Source of the DNA: an uncultured Geobacter sp.
GTDB lineage: Bacteria; Desulfobacterota; Desulfuromonadia; Geobacterales; Geobacteraceae
NCBI GenBank assembly: GCA_903915655.1
Contig: CAIWTU010000057.1
Span: 1 to 64,000 of the forward strand
Direction: 5' to 3'
Length of the DNA stretch: 64,000 nucleotides
Shown here: positions 1-8,260 of the stretch, piece by piece
Layout: every line of letters starts with the position of its first letter
Numbering within the stretch: position 1 is the first letter of the stretch
Position numbers and translations under genes: made by a program
Notes under the pieces: model-generated
Databases searched by the model: none
Told to the model about the DNA's origin: nothing
Seen by the model: only the letters and a program-made list of their open reading frames with translations

Positions 1-141
1 CCCATTCCGGAAATCCCGAAAAAGTGTCCAGTTAAAACCGGAATCAGTGTCCAGTCAAAACCGGAATGACTGTCCAACCTTTTCCGGAATCGGTGTCCAG
101 TTCAAATCGGAATCGGTGTCCAGTTTACTCCGGATTTTGCA
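1..141. mobile_element. End of an insertion sequence with 23-bp terminal repeats (partial)
   Basis: Five copies of the core gtgtcca (one is ctgtcca) start at 24, 47, 70, 93 and 116, an exact 23-bp period. Each is preceded by a ccggaat-like block. Multiple short repeats at an element terminus are known for IS21-family elements. The last repeat runs into plain sequence near 141, so the element probably extends leftward out of the window and ends here. No transposase is visible, so the family assignment is inference. Confidence 0.5.
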
Positions 142-222
142 TCTTTTGCCTAACCTGTTATTATTGGTAAAAGGGTAAGGGGTGGGCAATAGTGTCTTAA
201 TCATTTTATCTGGAGGGTGTTA

Positions 223-1455
223 ATGATGAACTCTCGTACTAAGCTGCTGGGTAAAAATCCAATGATACCAAAGGTTTGTGAAGGGGCGGGGGAACCGGGA
301 CTGGTCACTGTTATCATCCCGACGTTCAACCGGGGGTATTTCATAAGTAAAACTATTGATAGCGTTATCGCTCAGACATATAGTCAGATCGAACTCATTG
401 TTGTTGACGACGGCTCCAGTGATGACACCCGCGCCGTGGTCGCAAAATATGGGCCACAAGTTCATTATATTTATCAGGAAAATGCCGGGCTTGCTGCGGC
501 CAGAAATACCGGCTTATCAGTGGCCAGGGGGGAGTTTATTGCATTCCAGGATTCTGACGATATCTGGCTACCCTGGAAAATTCAGGCCCAGGTGGCGTTG
601 ATGCGACGCCTGCCAGAACTGGCCTTGGTCTGGACGGACATGACAGCTGTAGACCCGGAAGGTGTAATCGTCCGAGAAAAACACCTGAGTACAATGTACG
701 CAGTGTATCAGCGGATTAATGTCAATAAACAGCTGCCTGCCACCGGGAAAGTCAATGATTACTGGCCTGATTGCCCCCCTGAGCTTCATCTGGTCTCCTA
801 TATGCACGGGGACATATATGCTTCTATGTTCCTGGGTAACCTTGTCCATCCCCCCACCGCACTGCTTCGTCGGCAACACGTCTGCCAGGCTGGGGGGCTG
901 GACTTGACCTATGCCTGGACCTGTGAAGACTATGAATTTTTCTGGCGGGTATCACAATTTGGTTCGGGTGCGCTCATAGATGCGTCGAGCATGCTCTATC
1001 GAGTCGATGCGGAAGACCAGCTTACCAAGCCTCATCTCCTTTTGCCCATTGCCCGAGGGAATCTTCTGGCTCTTCAACGCAGATTCCAGGAGTTCATGGA
1101 TGGCGTAAAATTGCCACATCAGACTATTCGGCATCATATGGCTGACGCTCATGAGTGGGTCGCAGTCGAGGAGTTGAAATCCGACCATGGAAGCCGTACC
1201 AAAGCGTTCAGGCATCTCTGCAGCTCCCTTGCCCTGAATCCATACAAAAAGAGGGCGTATGCCAATGTTGTCTGCCGCTTGATTCTTCCCAAAACCATCC
1301 TTACCCTGCTCCGCTCGACCAAAAGACTTTTACGGCCAGCGGGGATAAGTTTGTTGATCAATATTCATCCAAATGGAGAACTGTTAAATTCTTTGTCTGA
1401 TTTCAGTGAAGAGCTTGCTGTTATCTCAGACTTGGCGCCGTTTCTGGTGATATAA
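223..1455 (+). CDS. Family 2 glycosyltransferase
   Basis: Cytoplasmic GT-A glycosyltransferase, likely adding a sugar to a lipid-linked exopolysaccharide precursor. The N-terminal catalytic domain shows VTVIIPTFNR (about residues 28-37), VDDGS (61-65) and the metal-binding DSDD (110-113). The C-terminal half is family-specific and of unknown role. ATG 223 is preferred over the upstream GTG 217 because GGAGG at 212-216 sits 6 bases before it. The gene lies just inside the IS end and 18 bp before a paralogous glycosyltransferase. The two share the second-half pattern of an N-L-V-H block followed by LLRR and E-D-Y, which suggests tandem duplication. Acceptor and donor sugars cannot be told from sequence. 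Confidence 0.85.
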   Translation: MMNSRTKLLGKNPMIPKVCEGAGEPGLVTVIIPTFNRGYFISKTIDSVIAQTYSQIELIVVDDGSSDDTRAVVAKYGPQVHYIYQENAGLAAARNTGLSVARGEFIAFQDSDDIWLPWKIQAQVALMRRLPELALVWTDMTAVDPEGVIVREKHLSTMYAVYQRINVNKQLPATGKVNDYWPDCPPELHLVSYMHGDIYASMFLGNLVHPPTALLRRQHVCQAGGLDLTYAWTCEDYEFFWRVSQFGSGALIDASSMLYRVDAEDQLTKPHLLLPIARGNLLALQRRFQEFMDGVKLPHQTIRHHMADAHEWVAVEELKSDHGSRTKAFRHLCSSLALNPYKKRAYANVVCRLILPKTILTLLRSTKRLLRPAGISLLINIHPNGELLNSLSDFSEELAVISDLAPFLVI

Positions 1456-1473
1456 ACTAAATAAAGGGACGAT

Positions 1474-2556
1474 ATGCCAGGCAATGTTTGCCTTGGCTAT
1501 GGTGAATCTATGGGAGATGGCTACGACTTGGTGACTGTTATAATCCCGACCTATAACAGGGCTATCGAATGCAAGCTTTCCGTCGAGTCCGTACTGTCTC
1601 AAACGCATGGCAATGTTGAGGTCATTGTTGTTGATGACGGCTCGATAGACAACACCAGAGAACTGATTTGCGGTATGGATGAAAGGGTCAAATACATCCG
1701 CCAAGCCAATGCCGGCGTTTCTGCTGCCAGAAATACCGGCATTGAGGCCGCTAGAGGGGAATATGTTGCCTTCCTGGATAGCGACGATGCCTGGTTGCCA
1801 TGGAAACTGGAAGCGCAGCTATCAGTTCTGCGTGCGTTTCCGGAGGCCGGCATGGTATGGTCGGACATGAAGGCGGTTAACGAGAAAGGTGCAATATTAC
1901 ACGAATCATACCTTAAATTGATGTATGGATCTTACGCATTCTTTGACCGTGAAACCGTCTTTCGAACAAGCCGGTCGCTTTCCGATATATGGAAAAGCTG
2001 CCCCGCAGCCTTCGCCGACAGGAAATGTTATACGGGAAACATCTTTTCATGGATGTTCATGGGTAACCTCGTTCATACCTCGACGGTTTTGCTCCGGCGT
2101 GACTGTCAGAAAAAGGTTGGCCACTTCGATGTCTCCCTGCAGAAAAGTGGTGAAGACTATGATTTTCACTTCCGAACTTGCAGGGTTGGAGAAGTTGCAT
2201 ATCTGGATCTGCCTACGATCCACTATCGTGTTGGAGCGAATGACCAGCTTACGGAGCAAAGGTATATGGTCTGGATTGCCCGTAACAACTTGAAAACCAT
2301 CAATAAAATGCTCTCTGTTGCCGGGGATGAGATCCGCTTACCGCGCAAGATGATTCGCGATCGTCTTGCGCGGTCCTATGCATGGGCAGGTCTGACGGAA
2401 TTTGAAGAGAACCCGTCAAAAGCCCGGACCTGTCTTTTTCGCAGCCTGCAATATTCGCCTCTTCAGGCAAGGGTTGCCGCTTATCTGCTCCTTGCCTTCC
2501 TGCCACCAAGAGCAGCGATATGTATCAGAAAGTTAATAAGAAAGATGATCAGGTAG
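1474..2556 (+). CDS. Family 2 glycosyltransferase (paralogue of the preceding gene)
   Basis: GT-A fold glycosyltransferase with VTVIIPTYNR (about residues 20-29), VDDGS (53-57) and DSDD (102-105). The C-terminal half matches the upstream gene in its order of motifs (GNLVH, LLRR, GEDYDF). It is about 50 residues shorter than its neighbour, mostly at the two ends. ATG 1474 follows an AAAGGGAC stretch; an internal ATG at 1510 is also possible. It is probably co-transcribed with 223-1455 in the exosortase-associated polysaccharide locus. Substrate is unknown. Confidence 0.85.
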   Translation: MPGNVCLGYGESMGDGYDLVTVIIPTYNRAIECKLSVESVLSQTHGNVEVIVVDDGSIDNTRELICGMDERVKYIRQANAGVSAARNTGIEAARGEYVAFLDSDDAWLPWKLEAQLSVLRAFPEAGMVWSDMKAVNEKGAILHESYLKLMYGSYAFFDRETVFRTSRSLSDIWKSCPAAFADRKCYTGNIFSWMFMGNLVHTSTVLLRRDCQKKVGHFDVSLQKSGEDYDFHFRTCRVGEVAYLDLPTIHYRVGANDQLTEQRYMVWIARNNLKTINKMLSVAGDEIRLPRKMIRDRLARSYAWAGLTEFEENPSKARTCLFRSLQYSPLQARVAAYLLLAFLPPRAAICIRKLIRKMIR

Positions 2557-2561
2557 AGATA

Positions 2562-2642
2562 ATGGTTAAGCACTACCCCCTCTCTCTTGAATTGATGAAC
2601 AATGAAAGAGAAGAATTAAGAGAGGATAAGAGATCAGCGTGA
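2562..2642 (+). CDS. Candidate 26-residue small ORF coupled to the next gene
   Basis: A short open frame (MVKHYPLSLE...) begins at ATG 2562 after AGGTAGAG. It ends in a TGA that overlaps the GTG start of the following gene in a GTGA arrangement, the usual sign of translational coupling. The peptide is highly charged in its second half. Nothing about its function is recognisable. It may be a leader that delivers ribosomes to the weakly preceded GTG 2639, or chance. Confidence 0.25.
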   Translation: MVKHYPLSLELMNNEREELREDKRSA

Positions 2643-3724
2643 GTGATTATAGGATAGATATAATTAGCAATCTGAACGATTGGGCGCTGATTCGAGAGCC
2701 CTGGAACGATCTTTTGGGGAAATCGGCTTCCAATAATGTCTTTCTGACGTGGGAGTGGCTGCATTCGTGGGCCGACTGTTTCCTTCATGACCAGAGAGAA
2801 CTCTTTATCGTGGTTGTTTACGAGGATGAAGCAATTGTGGGGATTGCCCCCTGGTACATACGTAAGATCACCAAAGGGATATGCACTATTCGTCAGATAG
2901 AGTTTATCGGAACACCGGAAGCAGGTTCCGACTACCTGGATGTCCCCATGAAAAAGGGGAGAGAAAAGGGGGTGGCCCGCTTCCTTTATGACTTTCTTCT
3001 CGGAGATGGGAGAGACAGGTGGGACCGGTTAAGGTTGGAAGATATCCCGTCCAATTCTCTCTTTCTGTTGCATTTTCTTAACAGAATCAGAGAAAAGGGG
3101 AAGTATGTTGCTGTTGGAGAGTCCTCGTTCTGCCCGGTTTCAATCCTCCCCTTGACGGAGGAAGAATTCATTGCAGGCCTTTCTACGAAAAGGAGGGAAC
3201 TTCATAGACGACACCTGAAAATTTTGAACAAACTGGATGCCATAGAGCATATGACCTTTTCGTCGGGCAATCTCGAGCAACCAATCAAAGACTTCTTTCG
3301 CCTCTACACCGAGAAGGCCGGTCGTCCCGGTGACGATCTGCACCGCCTTATCCGCAAGTTTGTCGACAAAAGGGGGGACGAAAGTGTTCAGATTGATTTT
3401 CTTTCCGCAGGAGGAGAATATATAGGGGGCCTTCTTCACCTTATGCACCGGGATACTTTGTATATGTATCTTATGGCCATAGATAAGACATACAGCCCGA
3501 AAGTCAGTATCGGTAACCTCTTTGTGGGGCTCTGTATAGGCAATGCCATCCGTTCCGGCTTATCATGCTACGATTTCCTGAAGGGAGCTGAGGAGTACAA
3601 GTTCCATTGGACGAATTGCGGCCGGAGATCAAGCAGCATTCTCTTTCCCCAGAGAAATCTTGTTGCAGTATGTGCCACCCTTGCTGACATTGCCAGGTCG
3701 GCTGCAAAGCTGCTTCTACGATGA
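2639..3724 (+). CDS. CelD/FemAB-like GNAT-family acyltransferase
   Basis: A 361-residue protein of the GNAT/FemAB-like superfamily often called CelD or BcsL-like, found in polysaccharide loci and thought to transfer acyl or aminoacyl groups to a glycan precursor. The recognisable pieces are the N-terminal block around W36-W40 (LTWEWLHSW) and the C-terminal signature DFLKG at 312-316 followed by EEYKFHW, typical of this family. The start is GTG 2639; AGGAT at 2622-2626 is a rather distant ribosome site, and a short ORF ends across the start. It lies in the same direction as the glycosyltransferases. The substrate is not evident. Confidence 0.75.
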   Translation: MSDYRIDIISNLNDWALIREPWNDLLGKSASNNVFLTWEWLHSWADCFLHDQRELFIVVVYEDEAIVGIAPWYIRKITKGICTIRQIEFIGTPEAGSDYLDVPMKKGREKGVARFLYDFLLGDGRDRWDRLRLEDIPSNSLFLLHFLNRIREKGKYVAVGESSFCPVSILPLTEEEFIAGLSTKRRELHRRHLKILNKLDAIEHMTFSSGNLEQPIKDFFRLYTEKAGRPGDDLHRLIRKFVDKRGDESVQIDFLSAGGEYIGGLLHLMHRDTLYMYLMAIDKTYSPKVSIGNLFVGLCIGNAIRSGLSCYDFLKGAEEYKFHWTNCGRRSSSILFPQRNLVAVCATLADIARSAAKLLLR

Positions 3725-3740
3725 CGGCACACCACAGCAA

Positions 3741-4712
3741 ATGGTTTTTCTTATGAAACTTATTGTCACCATAGACACTGAAGAGGATAACTGGGGCCAG
3801 TACGATCTTACCGATTATACCCTCGAGAACATCGAAAAAATAGATGTGCTCCAGGAATTGTTTGATCGGTATGGAGTGACCCCCACGTACCTTGTTACCT
3901 ATCCGGTAGCCACCGATAATGGCGCGATATACCGGTTGCGACGAATCATGGAGGATGGCAGGTGCGAAATCGGAACACACTGTCATCCCTGGAACACCCC
4001 CCCATTCGAAGAGGCGAGGAATGACCGGAACAGCATGCCCTGTAATCTAGCAGAGGATCTTCAGTATAAAAAAATTGGTACCCTTCATCAGGCAATTACC
4101 CGTAATTTCGGTGTAGTGCCCACGTCATTCAGGGCTGGAAGATGGGGATTTGGAGAAAGTACAGCCTGCTGTTTGAGCCAGTTGGGTTACAAGGTCGATT
4201 CATCCATAATGGCTTTTCAGAACTGGAAGGTTTATGAAGGTCCTGACTATTCAGACCTCTTTCCCAGGGCTTTCACTTGGGAAAAAAATGAGGGATTGCG
4301 TATAGGCCCATATGCCGGGTTGCTTGAAATGCCGGCTACTGCGGGTTTCACCCAAAGGAACTTTAAATTATGTAATCAGGTATGGCAACTACTTGGCGGA
4401 GAACTCCCTTGCAAGTTGCATCTAAGGGGCTTCTTGGATAGGCTTGGGATGCTGAACAAGATCTGGCTTTCACCGGAAACTTCCAGTGCAAGACAAATGG
4501 TAAAACTTACCACTTCAATGATGCATCAGGGTTACGATATAGTAAACATGTTCTTTCACTCCACTGCATTGAAAGCAGGCTTAAGCTCCTTTGTAAAAAC
4601 AAGGGAGGATGAGGACCGTTTCCTGCGTAGGATTGAGGAGTTTCTCCTTTTTACCCGAATCGCCGGAATCGAATCGATCAAGTTATCTGCTGCGCCGGCA
4701 CATTTGATGTAA
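3741..4712 (+). CDS. Polysaccharide deacetylase family protein
   Basis: Carbohydrate esterase of the NodB-homology superfamily, expected to remove N-acetyl groups from a polysaccharide or its precursor. The N-terminus has TIDTEED (catalytic-type Asp12) and a His-Cys-His-Pro-Trp block with H80 and H82 as likely metal ligands, followed by the FRAGRWG motif. No signal peptide is visible, so it may act on cytoplasmic lipid-linked intermediates, as the WalW-like branch is thought to do. The longest frame opens at 3660 inside the previous gene. ATG 3741 or 3753 gives the natural N-terminus (MKLIVTIDT), and neither has a strong ribosome site. Deacetylases are standard members of exosortase-type polysaccharide loci. 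Confidence 0.8.
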   Translation: MVFLMKLIVTIDTEEDNWGQYDLTDYTLENIEKIDVLQELFDRYGVTPTYLVTYPVATDNGAIYRLRRIMEDGRCEIGTHCHPWNTPPFEEARNDRNSMPCNLAEDLQYKKIGTLHQAITRNFGVVPTSFRAGRWGFGESTACCLSQLGYKVDSSIMAFQNWKVYEGPDYSDLFPRAFTWEKNEGLRIGPYAGLLEMPATAGFTQRNFKLCNQVWQLLGGELPCKLHLRGFLDRLGMLNKIWLSPETSSARQMVKLTTSMMHQGYDIVNMFFHSTALKAGLSSFVKTREDEDRFLRRIEEFLLFTRIAGIESIKLSAAPAHLM

Positions 4713-4795
4713 GGGAGATCCCATTACTCAATCAGACTATGACTCAGAGACGCCAATTGCCGAAGAGGCTCAACTACCCCCGGGAATAGAACGCC

Positions 4796-5689
4796 ATGAA
4801 TAACAGGGATCAAAAGACTATCTCGCAATCAGTAGATATTGAGAGCTTCTTCCATGACACGGGGAAAGGGCGCATATTCTGTACCCTTATCGGTACGCCT
4901 CATCCCTCAAAGGAGTGCGTGGTCTATTTCTCCCCCCTCTTTGAGGAGAGGATGTGGTCTCATCGGATCGCCTTCAACTTTGCACTGGAACTGGCAGCGC
5001 GAGGTAAGCAGGTCGTTCTTATGTTCGATTATCATGGATACGGAGAGAGCGACGGGGAGCCCGAAAGTTTTACTTTGGCTAGATGCCGCGATGATATGGA
5101 ATCCCTACTTGCACTAATGGGGACACTTGGATTTACCCGCTTCTCCTGGTGGGGCATTCGAACGGGATGTGCTGTCTCACTTGCCGTACTGCCACCTCAC
5201 CTCCTCATATCTTCGGCCTTTCTCTGGGCGCCTGTCTTGAATTTGCAGGAGTTCATTTACGACAGTCTGCGGGCTACGATAGCGGCCCAGTATATGATTT
5301 TCAACAAAGCCGTGGTGACACGGGACATAATCCTGGAAGAACTTGCCGAATTCGGCCAGTGTAGCCGTGATGGATACTTACTCAATTATATTGAAGGTTA
5401 TCGCTTTGGCAAAACCTTTTACCAAGAGACACAGAATTTGGAGCATCTACTGGACCTTAACCTGCTCACCTTCCCGAGCCTTGTTCTGGAACTGCTCCGT
5501 CCTGGCATGAAAATTGCGAAAACAGATATTAAGCCGTCAAAGGTTCGCGAGGCTTCGCGTGCTAATCAGAACATATCGTACCTGCAGGTCACCGACAGGC
5601 AGTTCTGGCTCATAGGCAAAGATTATTCACAGAGGGCCGAGGCACTTTACAGAGCCACGGCCGGATGGCTGGATGAACGGAGTAGTTGA
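4796..5689 (+). CDS. Exosortase-associated alpha/beta hydrolase, type 2 (nucleophile lost)
   Basis: An alpha/beta-hydrolase-fold protein resembling the hydrolase 2 family that accompanies exosortase A polysaccharide loci. The strand-turn VLMFDYHGYGES and the nucleophile-elbow region at residues 118-124 are clear. The elbow reads G120-I-R122-T-G124, so Arg replaces the usual Ser in G-x-S-x-G. As I recall, this family typically lacks the serine, so a non-catalytic or altered role is likely. It is followed by the type 1 partner with a 17-bp overlap, indicating translational coupling. Function in the pathway is unknown. Confidence 0.75.
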   Translation: MNNRDQKTISQSVDIESFFHDTGKGRIFCTLIGTPHPSKECVVYFSPLFEERMWSHRIAFNFALELAARGKQVVLMFDYHGYGESDGEPESFTLARCRDDMESLLALMGTLGFTRFSWWGIRTGCAVSLAVLPPHLLISSAFLWAPVLNLQEFIYDSLRATIAAQYMIFNKAVVTRDIILEELAEFGQCSRDGYLLNYIEGYRFGKTFYQETQNLEHLLDLNLLTFPSLVLELLRPGMKIAKTDIKPSKVREASRANQNISYLQVTDRQFWLIGKDYSQRAEALYRATAGWLDERSS

Positions 5690-6689
5690 TGAATATCAAA
5701 GAGATAGTATGCGGAATCATTTTCACCTGATACGAAATCCGGTAGAACTGGAGCAGAGCAGTATGGAGTCGATCATCCAATTTCCAAACGAGCGGGGAGA
5801 AATGCTGCGAGGTGTTCTTCACACGTCCGAATCACTCAACCCCGCAGGTACAAAACAGCTTGTGATCTTCCCTAATGGAGGCGTCATGGGGAGCGAGGGC
5901 GATTACCGGGCTCACGTCTCGATGGCCAGGCACCTTGCAAAGGGGGGCTATCACGTTATCCGCTTCAGCCCTGCGGGCTTGGGATACAGCGAAGGGCAAA
6001 TCTCGGACTGTGGTCAGAAGAACCTCTACAATCAAATAGAGAACGGACTCATGGTTGCCGATATCAGGGCTGCGGTCAACTTTGCCGGGACATTAGATAG
6101 TTTCTCATCAATTACCCTGTCGGGCATCTGCGGAGGCGCCATATCCTCGTTTCTTGCAGCCGCAGAGATAGACGAGGTGGGATATGTAATCCCTATAGGC
6201 ATACCGGTTATTCTTGATGACGACTGCTACGATTACAATAAAAGGTTTTCGGCCCTTGATAAACATGTTGTGATCAGGACGTATCTCGATAAGATTACAT
6301 CTATTAAGGCATGGTTGCGTCTATTCTCAGGGACAAGCGATGTCACAAAGATAAAGTCGGCCATCCTGGCTTTTTTCCGCGGAAAGGGGTCGTACATCGG
6401 CGGAGAAAATGATAAAACAAAATTTCTTACAAATCCGCTGTTTTCCATAGCCGCCAGGAAGATCTTTAGAAAACAGAAGAAGGTCTTGTTCGTCTTTGGC
6501 GATAGCGATGGCTTCTGGTGGGAGTTCCAGAAACTTTTTCTGAAAAAGCATTACGATGGGGTTAGAGAGAGACCTTTTGACCTCTATATCTCTCACCGCT
6601 CAAACCATATGCTTAATATTCCGGAGATGCAGCTTGATGTGGCCCGAACAATGTTGTCCTGGATGGATAAACATCATGGGCAGGCATAA
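5673..6689 (+). CDS. Exosortase-associated alpha/beta hydrolase, type 1 (Cys at nucleophile position)
   Basis: A 338-residue alpha/beta-hydrolase resembling the hydrolase 1 family of exosortase A loci. The oxyanion-side motif FPNGG (about residues 65-69) and the elbow G151-I-C153-G-G155 are visible. Cys occupies the nucleophile position, as in dienelactone-hydrolase-like enzymes. A C-terminal HRSNHML stretch may supply the catalytic His. The start overlaps the preceding hydrolase gene by 17 bp; downstream in-frame ATGs at 5709 and 5763 are alternatives. The stop overlaps the next start by one base. The substrate is unknown, perhaps a thioester or ester on a glycan or lipid carrier (inference). 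Confidence 0.75.
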   Translation: MNGVVDEYQRDSMRNHFHLIRNPVELEQSSMESIIQFPNERGEMLRGVLHTSESLNPAGTKQLVIFPNGGVMGSEGDYRAHVSMARHLAKGGYHVIRFSPAGLGYSEGQISDCGQKNLYNQIENGLMVADIRAAVNFAGTLDSFSSITLSGICGGAISSFLAAAEIDEVGYVIPIGIPVILDDDCYDYNKRFSALDKHVVIRTYLDKITSIKAWLRLFSGTSDVTKIKSAILAFFRGKGSYIGGENDKTKFLTNPLFSIAARKIFRKQKKVLFVFGDSDGFWWEFQKLFLKKHYDGVRERPFDLYISHRSNHMLNIPEMQLDVARTMLSWMDKHHGQA

Positions 6690-8221
6690 TGAGCTACTTC
6701 AAGGTAATAATGAAAAACGTTGTCTCTAACTGGGCCAATATGGCCACTTCCTTGGTCATTTCCTTTTCCCTTGCGCCATTCATTCTTCACAAAATAGGAA
6801 ATACTTATTACGGCGTGTGGGCTGTTGCCTCCCAGGTTACCGGTTATCTCTGGCTGATGGATTTCGGAGTGAGGGACTCCGTTGTCAAGTACGTGGCGGA
6901 ATACCATGAAAAAAAGGACGACGGGATGCTTAACGATATCATCAATGCATCCCTGAAGCTCTATTCCATTGTCTGCTGCGCTTGCCTGGTGCTTACTTTC
7001 ATTCTTGCCTTTTTCTTCCCTATGATTTTCAGCGGGTTGCGGGGGACAGCTTCCACGGCCCAGCTTCTGGTGATTATAACCGGCATTGATATCGCCCTGA
7101 CCTTTGTGTTCAACGTCTTTATCGGTATATTGATGGGGCTGCAAAGATTTGATGTCTTCAGCAAGATTTCCATTGCCCTCACCATCGCCAGGGCTCTCCT
7201 CACCGTTTTCTTCCTGAGCAAGGGGTATGGCGTAGTGGCGATTTGTCTGATCCAGTTTCTTGCCAATTGTTGCATGAATATAATGGTGTACGCCGTTTCC
7301 AGAAGGCTGCTCTGCTACCGGTTGAATTTCCGGAGATATGGGAGGGGGAGAGATATTTACAAGTTGCTCCTCAACTACAGCTTCTTTGTATTCCTGAATT
7401 GTATTGCCTTGCAGGTCTTCTCCTTCAGCTCCAACTTTATTATCGCAATCTTCCTCCCCGTATCCTCGGTGACCTTTTTTGCCATAGCGGCCAGTCTCAT
7501 CGAGTATATGAGAAAAATTATTTGGGCCGGAACCCAGGCCTTCAGCCCCCTGACCAGCCAGCTGGACGCCAAAAATGACGCTTCCAGGGTCATTCTGTTG
7601 CTGGTCAAAGGGTCCAAGTTTTCTCTCCTTCTCGGTCTTCCTGTAGGTACGGTCTATCTGATTATGGGAAAGCAGTTCATAGGATTATGGATGGGTTTCG
7701 AGTATGCGACCATCACCGGAAACATTCTTGCCGTATTAACGGTTATGACTCTCTTTTCGCTCCCACATTACACCATTAGCGGCATCCTCCTGGGGCTGAA
7801 CAAACACCATTTGATGGCATACTGCCGTGTAGTTGAAGCCATAGCCAATATCTGCCTCAGCCTCCTGCTGATCAGGCATATGGGCCTTTTGGGCGCTGCC
7901 CTGGGGGTCGCAATTCCACACCTGATCATGGTGATCTTTGTCCTGCCGGTTCTTGTTTCAAGGGCGTTAAATATAAAACTTTTTTATTATTTCAGGTTTT
8001 CGTACTGCGGCCCACTTATCTCTATAATCCCTTTTGCCCTTGCGTGTCTATTAGCCCATCACTTTTTCACACCACGATCGCTTATTACCTTTTTTGCCGA
8101 GATATTGCTCCTGCTTCCTGCCTACATAGCTGCGGCCTGGTTTTTCGCCATTTCAAAGGAGGAACGACAGCACTGTAAAGAAATGATCTTTGCATTGGCC
8201 CCCGCCGCGTTGGGGCGATGA
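6689..8221 (+). CDS. Oligosaccharide flippase family protein (Wzx-like)
   Basis: A 510-residue integral inner-membrane protein with about 12-14 hydrophobic segments, in the MOP/MATE polysaccharide-transport superfamily. It is expected to flip the undecaprenyl-linked repeat unit from the cytoplasmic to the periplasmic face. Family-like features are the short N-terminus entering the first membrane helix (SLAPFILHKIGNTYYGVWAV), the W-L-M-D-F-G-V-R motif near residues 52-59, and paired helices throughout. The ATG overlaps the stop of the hydrolase gene by one base, so it belongs to the same operon. Together with the Wzy-like protein at 12318 it suggests Wzx/Wzy-type assembly. Confidence 0.85.
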   Translation: MSYFKVIMKNVVSNWANMATSLVISFSLAPFILHKIGNTYYGVWAVASQVTGYLWLMDFGVRDSVVKYVAEYHEKKDDGMLNDIINASLKLYSIVCCACLVLTFILAFFFPMIFSGLRGTASTAQLLVIITGIDIALTFVFNVFIGILMGLQRFDVFSKISIALTIARALLTVFFLSKGYGVVAICLIQFLANCCMNIMVYAVSRRLLCYRLNFRRYGRGRDIYKLLLNYSFFVFLNCIALQVFSFSSNFIIAIFLPVSSVTFFAIAASLIEYMRKIIWAGTQAFSPLTSQLDAKNDASRVILLLVKGSKFSLLLGLPVGTVYLIMGKQFIGLWMGFEYATITGNILAVLTVMTLFSLPHYTISGILLGLNKHHLMAYCRVVEAIANICLSLLLIRHMGLLGAALGVAIPHLIMVIFVLPVLVSRALNIKLFYYFRFSYCGPLISIIPFALACLLAHHFFTPRSLITFFAEILLLLPAYIAAAWFFAISKEERQHCKEMIFALAPAALGR

Positions 8222-8260
8222 TGACGGCAATCCTACTGATGGGGATCGGTTTGATTTGCA

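Noticed and set aside
24-122. Regular 23-bp repeats that could look like a CRISPR array
   Set aside because: There are no variable spacers of CRISPR length between them; the repeated blocks fill the whole period and fit an IS end.
4746-4799. Short ORF upstream of the hydrolase 2 gene
   Set aside because: About 16 codons, without a ribosome site or coupling to the next start.
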